From contig CALVTE010000005.1 in assembly GCA_944360075.1 (NCBI GenBank), forward strand, positions 1-59,195: a stretch of DNA of 59,195 bases, in the 5' to 3' direction. Made by a program: the position numbers and the translations under genes. The first letter of the stretch is position 1, and each line of letters opens with the position of its first letter. Below the pieces are notes generated by a model. That model searched no databases and was not told the DNA's origin. It was given only the letters and a program-made list of their open reading frames with translations. Below are positions 29,480 to 36,916 of this stretch, piece by piece. The DNA comes from an uncultured Clostridia bacterium. Lineage in GTDB: Bacteria > Bacillota > Clostridia > Christensenellales > UBA1242.

Positions 29480-29556
29480 CGCGGGATAGAGCAGCTCGGA
29501 AGCTCGTCGGGCTCATAACCCGAAGGTCGTTGGTTCAAATCCAACTCCCGCAACCA
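29480..29556 (+). tRNA. Initiator tRNA-fMet(CAT), CCA encoded
   Basis: The 77-nt cloverleaf has anticodon CAT in the loop CTCATAA. Two initiator hallmarks are present: the unpaired C1-A72 at the acceptor end (CGCGGGA with TCCCGCA), and three G-C pairs next to the anticodon loop (GGG/CCC). The T arm is GTTGG TTCAAAT CCAAC. CCA is encoded. It is followed directly by the four-unit array at 29557-29943. Confidence 0.96.
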
Positions 29557-29943
29557 GAGAAAGAGAAAGCCCGAAAGGGCTTTTTTCTTCGGGTTATATG
29601 GAGCGAAAGCGGAATATAACCTGCGTTGTCGGGAGTGGAGCAAAGCTCAGTCCGCAACCAGAGAAAGAGAAAGCCCGAAAGGGCTTTTTTCTTCGGGTTA
29701 TATGGAGCGATAGCGGAATATAACCTGCGTTGTCGGGAGTGGAGCAAAGCTAAGCCCGCAACCAGAGAAGGGTTATATGGAGCGATAGCGGAATATAACC
29801 TGCGTTGTGGGGAGTTTTCAAACACAACTCCCGCAACCATAGAAATAGAAAGCCCGGAAGGGGCTTTTTGCGTGGGCCATATGGAGCGAAAGCGGAATAT
29901 AACCTGCGTTGTCGGGAGTGGAGCAAAGCTAAGCCCGCAACCA
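29557..29943 (+). repeat. Four tandem units with CCA-ended tRNA-like hairpins after tRNA-fMet
   Basis: The units are 29557-29660, 29661-29764, 29765-29839 and 29840-29943 (104, 104, 75, 104 bases), and each ends in CCGCAACCA. Units 1, 2 and 4 start with a GCCCGAAAGGGC-type terminator hairpin plus T-tract; unit 3 lacks it. All then carry GGTTATAT or a variant / ATATAACC around AGCGAAAGCG or AGCGATAGCG. Each closes with a hairpin in which GTTGTCGGGAGT-like sequence pairs with the copied tRNA 3' end. In unit 3 the copy includes TTCAAA and AACTCCCGCAACCA. Confidence 0.88.
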
Positions 29944-30059
29944 GTATAAACAAAGGGATGTAGCGATTTTGCCGCCTTCAAAAATTGTGTTTTGATCGCC
30001 ATAATTGACACCAGAAAGGAGGTATAAAATTAGGTAATAGTATTGTTATTTTCCCTTAG
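29944..30059 (+). other. Intergenic stretch, no gene assigned
   Basis: Contains GAAAGGAGG at about 30014-30022 but no start codon at a usable distance (ATT-AGG-TAA follows). A TTGACA lies at 30005-30010 without a well-spaced -10 box. A strong terminator follows at 30060, so a short RNA cannot be excluded. Confidence 0.35.
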
Positions 30060-30087
30060 AGACCAATAAAATGTTGGTCTTTTTTTA
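30060..30087 (+). terminator. Rho-independent terminator
   Basis: AGACCAA/TTGGTCT hairpin followed by T-rich TTTTTTTAT. It ends whatever is transcribed through the tRNA-fMet array. Confidence 0.8.
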
Positions 30088-30098
30088 TTCAACCTTTT

Positions 30099-30134
30099 TA
30101 AAAAAAATAACTAGAGCTGTTCACTCTAGTTATT
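30099..30134 (-). terminator. Terminator of ABC exporter gene
   Basis: On the minus strand AATAACTAGAG pairs with CTCTAGTTATT and is followed by eight Ts. Confidence 0.85.
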
Positions 30135-31928
30135 TTAATTTAAGTTTTCTGCATAAAACATATTTTTAAATTTTGCGTTGTTTTTAAACAATTCGTCAAA
30201 GGTGCCTATGTCTTCAATCTTGCCGTTTTCAAGGAAGAAAATTTGGTCAACATTTCTTATGGTTGAAAGACGGTGTGCAACGATCACGACGGTGCTTTTT
30301 CCTTTCAAGCCATCAATTGATTTTTTGACTTCTTCTTGCGCAAAGTTGTCAAGAGAGCTTGTGCTTTCATCAAAAATTATGATAGGGCTGTTTCTTAAAA
30401 AAGCTCTAGCGATTGCAAGACGCTGTTTTTGTCCGCCTGAAAGTTTGATGCCACTTTCACCAACTTTTGTGTCAATTCCCTTTGGAAGCGAAAAGACAAA
30501 GTCTTTGAGTGAAGCGTGCTCGATTGCGTCCCACAATTCTTGGTTGGTTGCATCTTGTTTTGCAAGCAACAAGTTGTCTTTTATTGTCATGTCAAAGATG
30601 TAAGGAAATTGGTTTACAAGGCTGATAGCTTTTCTTAGCGACTGCTTGTCAAAATCATTGATATTCACATCATCAATCAATATTTTCCCGCTGTCAACTT
30701 CATACATTTTGCTCATAAGATTTAAGATGGTTGATTTTCCGCTTCCACTTTTTCCAACAAAAGCAACAGTTGTGTTCGGCTTTATCTTAAATGACAATTT
30801 TTTAAATATTTGATTTTCACTTACAAGTTTTCGCTCTGGTTTTGCTTTCTTTTTTGATTTTTTGTTTAAAGGCACAGATTCATATTCTCTGAATGTAAAC
30901 GAAACATTTCTAAATTCAATTTTGCCTGTTACATTTTCAACTTTCGTGTTGCCAAATTTTTCACAAACAAATTCACGGTTATCAAAAAGGCCAAACATTC
31001 TGTCGGTGCAAACCCTGATGTCTGCCCAAGCATTTACAATCATGGCGATTCCCCATACAAATTGATATAGCGAGCCGTTGTTGGAATAAAGAATCATAAA
31101 CGCGGCAAGGGTGAGCAGGCCAAGGTCTATGAAATAAACCCCCATAATCAGAATTGCAATTGTGCCAAGCTCAATCAGTAGATTTCTTGAGCTCCAAAAA
31201 CTTGTATCTATAATTTCTGCTTTATAGCTGATTTTTTTGTAATTTTCGTAAGCAGTTTTTGAAATTTGACTTAATTTTTGTTCAAGCCCAAGTGATTTGA
31301 TATCCTTTTCGCTGCGGACGATTTCGGTGGTCAGCGAATTGATAGTGTCGCTCGCTTTTCGCACCTGCCAGTTGTATTTTCTTCTGCTGACTTTGCGTCT
31401 GAGCTCAATCACAAGACAAACAGCAAGCAGGGCAACGATTGCAAGCCCGACATAGACGTTGAGGGTAGTGATGTAAATGACGATGATAAGCGCAGTAATA
31501 ATGTCAAACAAAACAGCAATTATATCGGCAAGGTGCATAACAACTCGTTCAGGGTCGGTAACTATTCGTTGAACAAAAGTGCCAGTGTCATGGTCGGCAT
31601 AAGTTTTTGAGTTTAATTTAAAAGCTTGCTTTGCAAGGTCAAGATTGAGTTCTGACATAATTTTGGTTGCATATTTTTGATATATCACATTTGTCAGATG
31701 CCAAAATAGGCGTTTGCCAAAAGCCAAAGCCAAAATGATAAGCATATTTGTTATTGCTTGGCTGAAATGGCCTAAGGTAACACCTTCAATCGTTGACGCA
31801 AGGATGATCGTCATGAATATGCTGCAAACTGACGCTAAAATATAAGAAAGAATATACAAAAATATACCAAATTTATAGCGTTTTAGATAGGTTAATAAAC
31901 CTATTTTCTTTTCCTTATTTTTAAGCAT
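30135..31928 (-). CDS. Multidrug-type ABC exporter, fused membrane and ATPase domains
   Basis: The 597-aa protein starts at 31928 after TGGAGG. Residues about 1-320 hold six membrane helices of the exporter type, and about 350-597 hold the nucleotide-binding domain. That domain has Walker A GKSGSGKSTIL (about 390), Q-loop NQFPYI, signature LSGGQKQRLAIARA (about 490), Walker B IIFDESTSSLD and H-loop VAHRLS; the catalytic Glu is present. A Lys-rich insertion (KKSKKKAKPERK) sits before the ATPase core. A 19-codon leader ORF 57 bases upstream suggests induction by ribosome stalling, as with BmrB-BmrCD. Drug export is inference. Confidence 0.88.
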   Translation of the reverse strand: MLKNKEKKIGLLTYLKRYKFGIFLYILSYILASVCSIFMTIILASTIEGVTLGHFSQAITNMLIILALAFGKRLFWHLTNVIYQKYATKIMSELNLDLAKQAFKLNSKTYADHDTGTFVQRIVTDPERVVMHLADIIAVLFDIITALIIVIYITTLNVYVGLAIVALLAVCLVIELRRKVSRRKYNWQVRKASDTINSLTTEIVRSEKDIKSLGLEQKLSQISKTAYENYKKISYKAEIIDTSFWSSRNLLIELGTIAILIMGVYFIDLGLLTLAAFMILYSNNGSLYQFVWGIAMIVNAWADIRVCTDRMFGLFDNREFVCEKFGNTKVENVTGKIEFRNVSFTFREYESVPLNKKSKKKAKPERKLVSENQIFKKLSFKIKPNTTVAFVGKSGSGKSTILNLMSKMYEVDSGKILIDDVNINDFDKQSLRKAISLVNQFPYIFDMTIKDNLLLAKQDATNQELWDAIEHASLKDFVFSLPKGIDTKVGESGIKLSGGQKQRLAIARAFLRNSPIIIFDESTSSLDNFAQEEVKKSIDGLKGKSTVVIVAHRLSTIRNVDQIFFLENGKIEDIGTFDELFKNNAKFKNMFYAENLN

Positions 31929-31984
31929 AAAAAAACCTCCATAAAAATTTGATTGTGCGAGGCCAGGTTTATTTAAATGATCTA

Positions 31985-32044
31985 TCAAAAAATCAAGGTG
32001 GCCAAACGCATATAAAGTTTTGAGAAATTGATAACTGCGTTCAT
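31985..32044 (-). CDS. Leader peptide of ABC exporter (19 aa)
   Basis: An ATG follows AAAGGAGGTGGCAAA, the strongest ribosome binding site around, and encodes MNAVINFSKLYMRLATLIF. It contains MRL, also the core of the macrolide-stalling leader ErmDL. The end of the ORF (TTTGGCCACCT) is complementary to its own ribosome binding site (AGGTGGCAAA). Between leader and exporter, AAACCT can pair with AGGTTT at the exporter ribosome binding site. This is the layout of translation attenuation. Confidence 0.7.
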   Translation of the reverse strand: MNAVINFSKLYMRLATLIF

Positions 32045-32085
32045 TTTGCCACCTCCTTTTATAAAATTTCGTTTTCTCTATTACT

Positions 32086-32114
32086 AAAATATAACAATAT
32101 TTCACTTTTGTCAA
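32086..32114 (-). promoter_or_regulatory. Promoter of leader peptide and ABC exporter
   Basis: On the minus strand TTGACA (32109-32114), a 17-base spacer and TATTTT (32086-32091). Confidence 0.7.
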
Positions 32115-32129
32115 CACTTTTTTTAAAAA

Positions 32130-32162
32130 CAAAAAAACAAGGCAAAAAATCCTTGTTTTTTA
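32130..32162. terminator. Terminator after glnS
   Basis: AACAAGG/CCTTGTT hairpin with A-tracts and T-tracts on both sides. It serves glnS on the minus strand. Confidence 0.8.
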
Positions 32163-32169
32163 AGTCTTT

Positions 32170-33855
32170 TTATGGTTTGTAACTGTCTTTCAGCGAAATT
32201 GTGCTGTTGAAAATATAATTTTCAGGGGTGCTATCCTTATCCATGCAATAGTAACCCTTTCTGATAAATTGAAATTTATCTTCAACCTTAGCCGTTTTCA
32301 AAAAGTTTTCTGCAAGAGCCTTTTTTACGATCAAAGAGTTTGGCTCTAAAATATCTTCAACTTTTGCACCATCTGCAAGTGCTTTTGCTGGATGAGTTAT
32401 TTCGCGTTTAATAAGATTTTTAAATTCTCTGATTGTGATTTCAAAGCAGTTGTTTTCGCTTACAAAATGAATTGTGCCTTTGCATTTTATTCCACTTGTG
32501 TCATTTCCACTTTGGCTTTCTGGAATGTACTCACATTCAAGATGATCAATTTCGCCATTTTCTTTGAAGATTACTTTGTTGCATTTTATTATATATGCCC
32601 CTTTAAGTCTTACAATGCCGCCTTCAACCAAGCGGTTATATTTTGGTGGCGGATTAAGTGAAAAATCTTCTTTTTCAATGTAAATAACTTTGCCGAATTT
32701 AGATTTGTGATAGCCAGCGCTCTCATCATTTGGGTTGTTTTGAATTTCAAATTCTTCGTCTTCGCCTTGATAGTTTGTTATCACAACTTTTAAAGGGTCC
32801 AGCACCACCATTGCGCGTGTTGCAATTTGATTAAGATCGGTACGAACATAATATTCAAGTGCAGAATAAGGTACGGTAACTTCAAGCACGTTGCCCCAGC
32901 CCACAGATTTAACAAAATCTTTAAGCGCTTTTGCAGTATAGCCACGGCGCCTTACGCCTACAAGAGTAGGGAAGCGGGGATCATCCCATCCGCTGACAAT
33001 GCCGTCATTTACAAATTGCTTTAAATAGCGCTTTCCAATCAGCACATTCTCGATGGTAAGGCGAGAGAACTCTCGTTGTTTTGGTGGATAAGGTTTTTTC
33101 CATCCATTTTCAATAAACCACTCATAAAGAGGACGATGCTCATGAAATTCCATTGAGCAGAGACTGTAAGTTACACCTTCAAGTGCATCTTCAAGCGGAT
33201 GAGCAAAGTCATACATAGGATAGATGCACCATTTATTGCCAAGGCGATAATGTTTTGCTCGCAAAACTCGATACATAACAGGATCGCGCATATTCATATT
33301 TGGATGAGCCATATCAATTTTTGCTCGAAGGGTTGCCTTTCCGTCTTCAAATTTTCCATCACGCATAGCTCTGAAAAGCTTTAAGTTTTCTTCAGGTGTT
33401 CGGTTGCGATATGGGCTTTCTTTGCCAGGCTCGGTCAGAGTCCCTCGTGTGGCTGAAACTTCATCAGCTGACAGCTCGCAAACATAGGCTTTGCCATCCA
33501 TAATCATTTGTTCGGCAATTTTGTAAATGTCATCAAAATAAGCTTCGCTTGCGTATATCAGTTTGTCAGGCTTGTACCCCAGCCATGCAAGGTCTTCAAG
33601 ATAGCTTTCTGCAAATTCGCCTTCTTCTTTTAGCGGATTTGTGTCATCCATTCGAAGATATGTTTTTCCGCCAAACTTTTTTGCGGTTTCAAAATCAATT
33701 GTCCATGCCTTAACATGAGCAATGTGCCAATATCCGCTTGGTTCTGGCGGGCAACGAGTGATGACTTCTTTATTGCGACCAGATTTTAAGTCGTCAATTA
33801 TCTCTTCTTCAAGAGCGTTTTCTGGAATTATTTTGTCAAGGTCAATCTTGCTCAT
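32170..33855 (-). CDS. glnS: Glutaminyl-tRNA synthetase
   Basis: The 561-aa class I enzyme has the HIGH-like motif PPEPSGYWHIAHVKAW (about 37-52). DDTNP, the YDFAHPLEDALEGVTYSLC stretch and GWDDPRFPTL follow. The KMSKS-like loop reads LIGKRYLKQFV (about 270), where canonical GlnRS has MSKRKL. The C-terminal half is the beta-barrel anticodon-binding domain. This is a direct GlnRS, so Gln-tRNA need not be made by amidation. It carries a structured 5' leader starting at the predicted transcription start. Confidence 0.94.
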   Translation of the reverse strand: MSKIDLDKIIPENALEEEIIDDLKSGRNKEVITRCPPEPSGYWHIAHVKAWTIDFETAKKFGGKTYLRMDDTNPLKEEGEFAESYLEDLAWLGYKPDKLIYASEAYFDDIYKIAEQMIMDGKAYVCELSADEVSATRGTLTEPGKESPYRNRTPEENLKLFRAMRDGKFEDGKATLRAKIDMAHPNMNMRDPVMYRVLRAKHYRLGNKWCIYPMYDFAHPLEDALEGVTYSLCSMEFHEHRPLYEWFIENGWKKPYPPKQREFSRLTIENVLIGKRYLKQFVNDGIVSGWDDPRFPTLVGVRRRGYTAKALKDFVKSVGWGNVLEVTVPYSALEYYVRTDLNQIATRAMVVLDPLKVVITNYQGEDEEFEIQNNPNDESAGYHKSKFGKVIYIEKEDFSLNPPPKYNRLVEGGIVRLKGAYIIKCNKVIFKENGEIDHLECEYIPESQSGNDTSGIKCKGTIHFVSENNCFEITIREFKNLIKREITHPAKALADGAKVEDILEPNSLIVKKALAENFLKTAKVEDKFQFIRKGYYCMDKDSTPENYIFNSTISLKDSYKP

Positions 33856-33880
33856 TTTGTCTCCTTTTTAAACGGTGGCC

Positions 33881-33956
33881 GTCAGAACGAAAATTTGAAA
33901 TTTTCAAATTTTCAAGGTGCGTTTTGCACCAAACTGCAATCGGCAGTTGTTCTGAC
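33881..33956 (-). ncRNA. 76-nt four-way-junction 5' leader of glnS
   Basis: GTCAGAAC (33956-33949 on the minus strand) pairs with GTTCTGAC (33888-33881). Inside lie three perfect hairpins with at most two unpaired bases between them: AACTGC/GCAGTT (33948-33932), GGTGC/GCACC (33930-33916) and GAAAATTTG/CAAATTTTC (33913-33889). This gives a cloverleaf-like four-way junction. The predicted +1 falls at about 33955, so the RNA starts at or within a base of the structure. It ends 25 bases before the ATG. It is not a T-box: no TGGNACCGCG element is present. Confidence 0.7.
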
Positions 33957-33961
33957 AGCAA

Positions 33962-33992
33962 ATTATATTTTAAATATATCACAAATTTTCAA
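33962..33992 (-). promoter_or_regulatory. Promoter of glnS
   Basis: On the minus strand TTGAAA (33987-33992), a 19-base spacer and TATAAT (33962-33967). The long spacer lowers certainty. Confidence 0.5.
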
Positions 33993-34008
33993 ACATAAAA
34001 AGCAAATT

Positions 34009-34596
34009 TCAATTATTTTGATTTTTCAAGAAAGAAAGTTTAGTTTTGATTCTGCTTAAGGCATTGTCAACACTTTTTTTTGAAATATTGTTTTGCTGGG
34101 CAATTTCGCTGTAATTATAGCCTTTAAGATAGGAAATCAATATTTTAAGTTCAAGTTGTGAGAGCGATTTCACAATTTGTTTTGTGATGGTTTCAAAATT
34201 TTCTTTGTTTTCTACTTTTTCGTCAGGTTTTGGCAGGGGAGAAGGCAAAACAATTTCAATTTCTTCCTCTTCATCATCAAAACTTTCCTTGCTGTCTATT
34301 GGCAGGGCTGTTGAAAGGACCATGTTTTTTTCAGAGCTTGCAATACGAACAGCCGTTTGAATTTGATTTTTGACGCAAGTGCCAGCATATGTCATAAAAG
34401 ATGCCGTTTTGCCCTTTTTGAAAGTTTTGATTGCTTTATACAGACCTATCATACCTTCTTGCACCAGATCTTCAATATCTCCACCTGTCAAAAAATAGCT
34501 TCTTGCAATTTTATTAACTAGAGGTTTATAGTTTGAGAGCAACTTTTCAATTGCGTTTTCATCTCCATTCTGTGCTTTTTCAATAAGTTCTTCCAT
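34009..34596 (-). CDS. Sigma-70 family sigma factor, SigH/Spo0H-like
   Basis: The 195-aa protein has region 2 as ARSYFLTGGDIEDLVQEGMIGLYKAI (about 33-58), close to Spo0H, followed by FMTYAGTCVKNQIQTAVR. Region 4 is LELKILISYLKGYNYSEIAQQ then NISKKSVDNALSRIKTKL. An acidic/Pro linker (about 105-140) joins them. In Bacillus, sigH follows mrnC-rlmB-yacP; the same order, minus yacP, supports the call. SigH drives early sporulation and competence genes. Its ATG overlaps the rlmB stop (TAATG). Confidence 0.82.
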   Translation of the reverse strand: MEELIEKAQNGDENAIEKLLSNYKPLVNKIARSYFLTGGDIEDLVQEGMIGLYKAIKTFKKGKTASFMTYAGTCVKNQIQTAVRIASSEKNMVLSTALPIDSKESFDDEEEEIEIVLPSPLPKPDEKVENKENFETITKQIVKSLSQLELKILISYLKGYNYSEIAQQNNISKKSVDNALSRIKTKLSFLKNQNN

Positions 34597-35321
34597 TATC
34601 TTCCTTCCCGTTGTCTCAAAATTTCAAAAATCACAATACCACAGGCAACAGATGCATTCAAAGAATTTACCTTACCTTTAAGGGGCAGGGTAATGACTCC
34701 GTCGCAGTGCGATTTGACCACGTCTCTGATGCCATGTCCTTCTGAGCCAATCACAACAGCGATTGGTTTATTAAGATTTTGCTGGTAAATATTTTCTCCG
34801 CCAATTTCTGCGGCGTAAACCCATACATCATGCGATTTCAATTCTTCAATGGCATCTTTTATATTTCCGACCTTGGCAATAGGCATATTTGCTATAGCAC
34901 CAGTGCTTGTGCGAATGACAGTTTCATTGACTTGACAACATCTGTTTTTGCCGATTACAATGCCATGCACACCGGCACATTCACAGCTTCGGATGATGGC
35001 TCCAAAATTATGCGGGTCTTCAATACCGTCAAGCAGCACAATAAAGGGCTGCTCATTTTTTTCTTTTGCCTTTTCAACTATCTCTTGCACGGTGCAGTAA
35101 GAAAAATCTACAACCTGAGCAATAAAACCTTGGTGGTGATGAGTGACAGATTTTTTGTCAAGCACAGCCTTTGGCAAAAATTCAAGTTTGATTTTGTGAC
35201 TTTGCGCAAGTTTGACAATCTCATCATTGCGGTTTTGCAAATTTTTGTCGACCATAATTTTGTTGATGGTTAGTTTTCCGCTGAAAGCTTCTCTGACAGC
35301 ATTTCGTCCTTCAATTTGCAT
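34596..35321 (-). CDS. rlmB: 23S rRNA (guanosine-2'-O-)-methyltransferase RlmB
   Basis: The 241-aa SpoU-family protein has an N-terminal L30e-like substrate domain (IEGRNAVREAF) and the SPOUT knot motifs ILLDGIEDPHNFGAIIRSCECAG (about 95-117), VIGSEGHGI (about 190) and LPLKGKVNSLNASVACGI (about 210-227). It methylates a conserved guanosine of 23S rRNA. It sits between mrnC and the sigma factor, as in other Firmicutes. Confidence 0.94.
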   Translation of the reverse strand: MQIEGRNAVREAFSGKLTINKIMVDKNLQNRNDEIVKLAQSHKIKLEFLPKAVLDKKSVTHHHQGFIAQVVDFSYCTVQEIVEKAKEKNEQPFIVLLDGIEDPHNFGAIIRSCECAGVHGIVIGKNRCCQVNETVIRTSTGAIANMPIAKVGNIKDAIEELKSHDVWVYAAEIGGENIYQQNLNKPIAVVIGSEGHGIRDVVKSHCDGVITLPLKGKVNSLNASVACGIVIFEILRQREGR

Positions 35322-35324
35322 TTT

Positions 35325-35717
35325 TCACTCCTTTTGCATGGAAATTTCAAGAAATTCTTCAAGTCTTTGTGTGTTTTTTGATAGGTATAAAAAGCCAATC
35401 AAAGCTTCTAAAGCGGTTGCTGCAATATAGTCTTTTCCGCTTGCATTTTTTGCCGAGTGTTTTGGATGAGCGTTTCGGGCTCTTCTTACAATCTCTTTTT
35501 CTTGGTCATTTAAAAGCGGCTGCAACCTTTCAAGAGCCTTGCTTTGTGATGAGGCCTTGCAAAAATATGAGGCAGCGGTGTGATAATTTGTCATTTTGTT
35601 TTCGGCCGATTGCAAAATTTTTTCTCGCACAAAAGTGGTGTGAACGCTGTCGCCCAAAAAAGCAAGCGGCAAAAGATTTGTCAAACAAAGTTTTTGTAAA
35701 AGTTGTTGTTTTTCCAT
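35325..35717 (-). CDS. mrnC: Mini-ribonuclease III
   Basis: The 130-aa RNase III-like catalytic domain lacks a double-stranded RNA-binding domain. LAFLGDSVHTTFVREKI (about 18-34) holds the acidic active-site residues, and ASGKDYIAATALEALIGFLYL (about 92-112) the second signature. Mini-III matures 23S rRNA ends. The ribosome binding site is AAGGA. It lies eight bases after ychF and four before rlmB. Confidence 0.93.
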   Translation of the reverse strand: MEKQQLLQKLCLTNLLPLAFLGDSVHTTFVREKILQSAENKMTNYHTAASYFCKASSQSKALERLQPLLNDQEKEIVRRARNAHPKHSAKNASGKDYIAATALEALIGFLYLSKNTQRLEEFLEISMQKE

Positions 35718-35725
35718 AAAAATCC

Positions 35726-36814
35726 TTAAACATTAAATCTAAACAAAATCACATCGCCATCATTGACAACATAATCTTTGCCTTCCATTCGGACTTTTCC
35801 TTTTTCCTTAGCTTTGACAAAAGAGCCTGCTTCAACAAGGTCGCTGTATGAAACAACTTCTGCTTTAATAAAACCTTTTTCAAAGTCGGTGTGAATTTTG
35901 CCTGCCGCTTGAGGTGCCTTGGTGCCTTTTTTGATCGTCCAAGCCCGCACTTCTTTTTCGCCTGCAGTCAAATAGCTCATCAGCCCCAAAAGGTCGTAGC
36001 TTGCAACAACAAGTTTTTCAAGCCCGCTTTGACTGATGCCAAGTTCTTGTTTGTAAAATTCTCGTTCTTCTTTTGGAAGGCTGACAATTTCTTCTTCTAT
36101 TTTTGCGCACAAACTTATGCATTTTGCATGGTCTTTGTTTGCAAACTGCTGCACTTGTTTGACAAAGTCGTTTTCTTTGCCAATATCATTTTCGCCAATA
36201 TTTGCCACATAAATCACAGGTTTTGCCGTCAAAAGTTGCAAATTTTTCATGATTGGCTCTTCTTCTTCCGCCACGTCAACCGAGCGGGCAGGCAGATTGT
36301 TTTCCAGAGCAGCTTTGATTTTTTGCATAAGTTCCACACTGGCAATAAGAGTTTTGTCGCCAGTTTTTATAAGTTTTTGGTCTCTTTCAAGTTTTTTAGA
36401 CACCTGCTCAAGGTCGGCAAGAGCAAGTTCCAAATTGATCACTTCAATGTCGCGCAAAGGGTCAACCGAACCGCTTACGTGGATGATTTTTTCATTTTCA
36501 AAACATCTGACAACGTGCACAATGGCATCAACTTCGCGGATATGGCTTAAAAATTTGTTGCCCAATCCTTCGCCGTGGCTGGCTCCTGCAACAAGGCCGG
36601 CAATATCAACAAATTCAATGGAAGCGGGGGTGATTTTTTGAGTGTTATACATTTTGCCAAGCACCTCAAGACGAGGGTCTGGCACATCCACCACGCCAAC
36701 GTTTGGCTCAATGGTGCAAAAAGGGTAGTTGGCGCTTTCCGCTCCAGCTTCCGTGATTGCATTAAATAGGGTGCTTTTGCCCACATTTGGCAGACCTACA
36801 ACTCCAATTTTCAT
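35726..36814 (-). CDS. ychF: Redox-regulated ATPase/GTPase YchF
   Basis: The 362-aa Obg-family P-loop protein has GLPNVGKSTLFNAI (about 7-20), the switch region YPFCTIEPNVGVV, DIAGLVAGAS (about 70), and the C-terminal TGS-like domain ending with HTDFEKGFIKAEV and GKDYVVNDGDVILFRF. The G4 specificity motif is NKxD-less, matching YchF, which prefers ATP. It probably heads the ychF-mrnC-rlmB-sigH-like operon. Confidence 0.95.
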   Translation of the reverse strand: MKIGVVGLPNVGKSTLFNAITEAGAESANYPFCTIEPNVGVVDVPDPRLEVLGKMYNTQKITPASIEFVDIAGLVAGASHGEGLGNKFLSHIREVDAIVHVVRCFENEKIIHVSGSVDPLRDIEVINLELALADLEQVSKKLERDQKLIKTGDKTLIASVELMQKIKAALENNLPARSVDVAEEEEPIMKNLQLLTAKPVIYVANIGENDIGKENDFVKQVQQFANKDHAKCISLCAKIEEEIVSLPKEEREFYKQELGISQSGLEKLVVASYDLLGLMSYLTAGEKEVRAWTIKKGTKAPQAAGKIHTDFEKGFIKAEVVSYSDLVEAGSFVKAKEKGKVRMEGKDYVVNDGDVILFRFNV

Positions 36815-36869
36815 AACAGTTTCCTTTTAATAGTTTAGTAGTAAAATTTGAAAATAGTTTGATTTTAAA

Positions 36870-36902
36870 AGATAAAGTGCATTTTTTCAATGCACTTTCT
36901 TT
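36870..36902. terminator. Terminator-like hairpin after the giant gene
   Basis: AAAGTGCATT/AATGCACTTT hairpin followed on the minus strand by ATCTTTT. The T-tract is interrupted. Confidence 0.55.
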
Positions 36903-36916
36903 TATTTTGCGCTTTG

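Noticed and set aside
29557..29943. CRISPR-like array
   Set aside because: The units are adjacent without unique spacers, are about 104 bases long and contain tRNA-derived ends; no cas genes are present.
29461..30011. Overlapping minus-strand ORFs across the initiator tRNA and its repeats
   Set aside because: They are antisense translations of the tRNA and hairpin units, a well-known source of spurious protein records. No ribosome binding site supports them.
29997..30059. Tiny ORF after GAAAGGAGG near 30014
   Set aside because: The only codon at a suitable distance is ATT followed by AGG and a stop, so no peptide of any length is supported.
31929..32132. 68-residue N-terminal extension of the ABC exporter
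   Set aside because: It spans the leader ORF, both ribosome binding sites and the promoter; exporter homology starts at the ATG at 31928.
33856..33956. T-box riboswitch upstream of glnS
   Set aside because: No TGGNACCGCG antiterminator element, no specifier-loop layout and no terminator before the gene.
36249..36641. Plus-strand ORF opposite ychF, and similar long antisense ORFs opposite gyrA, gyrB and secA
   Set aside because: Each lies antisense to an intact conserved gene, has biased shadow composition and no ribosome binding site.
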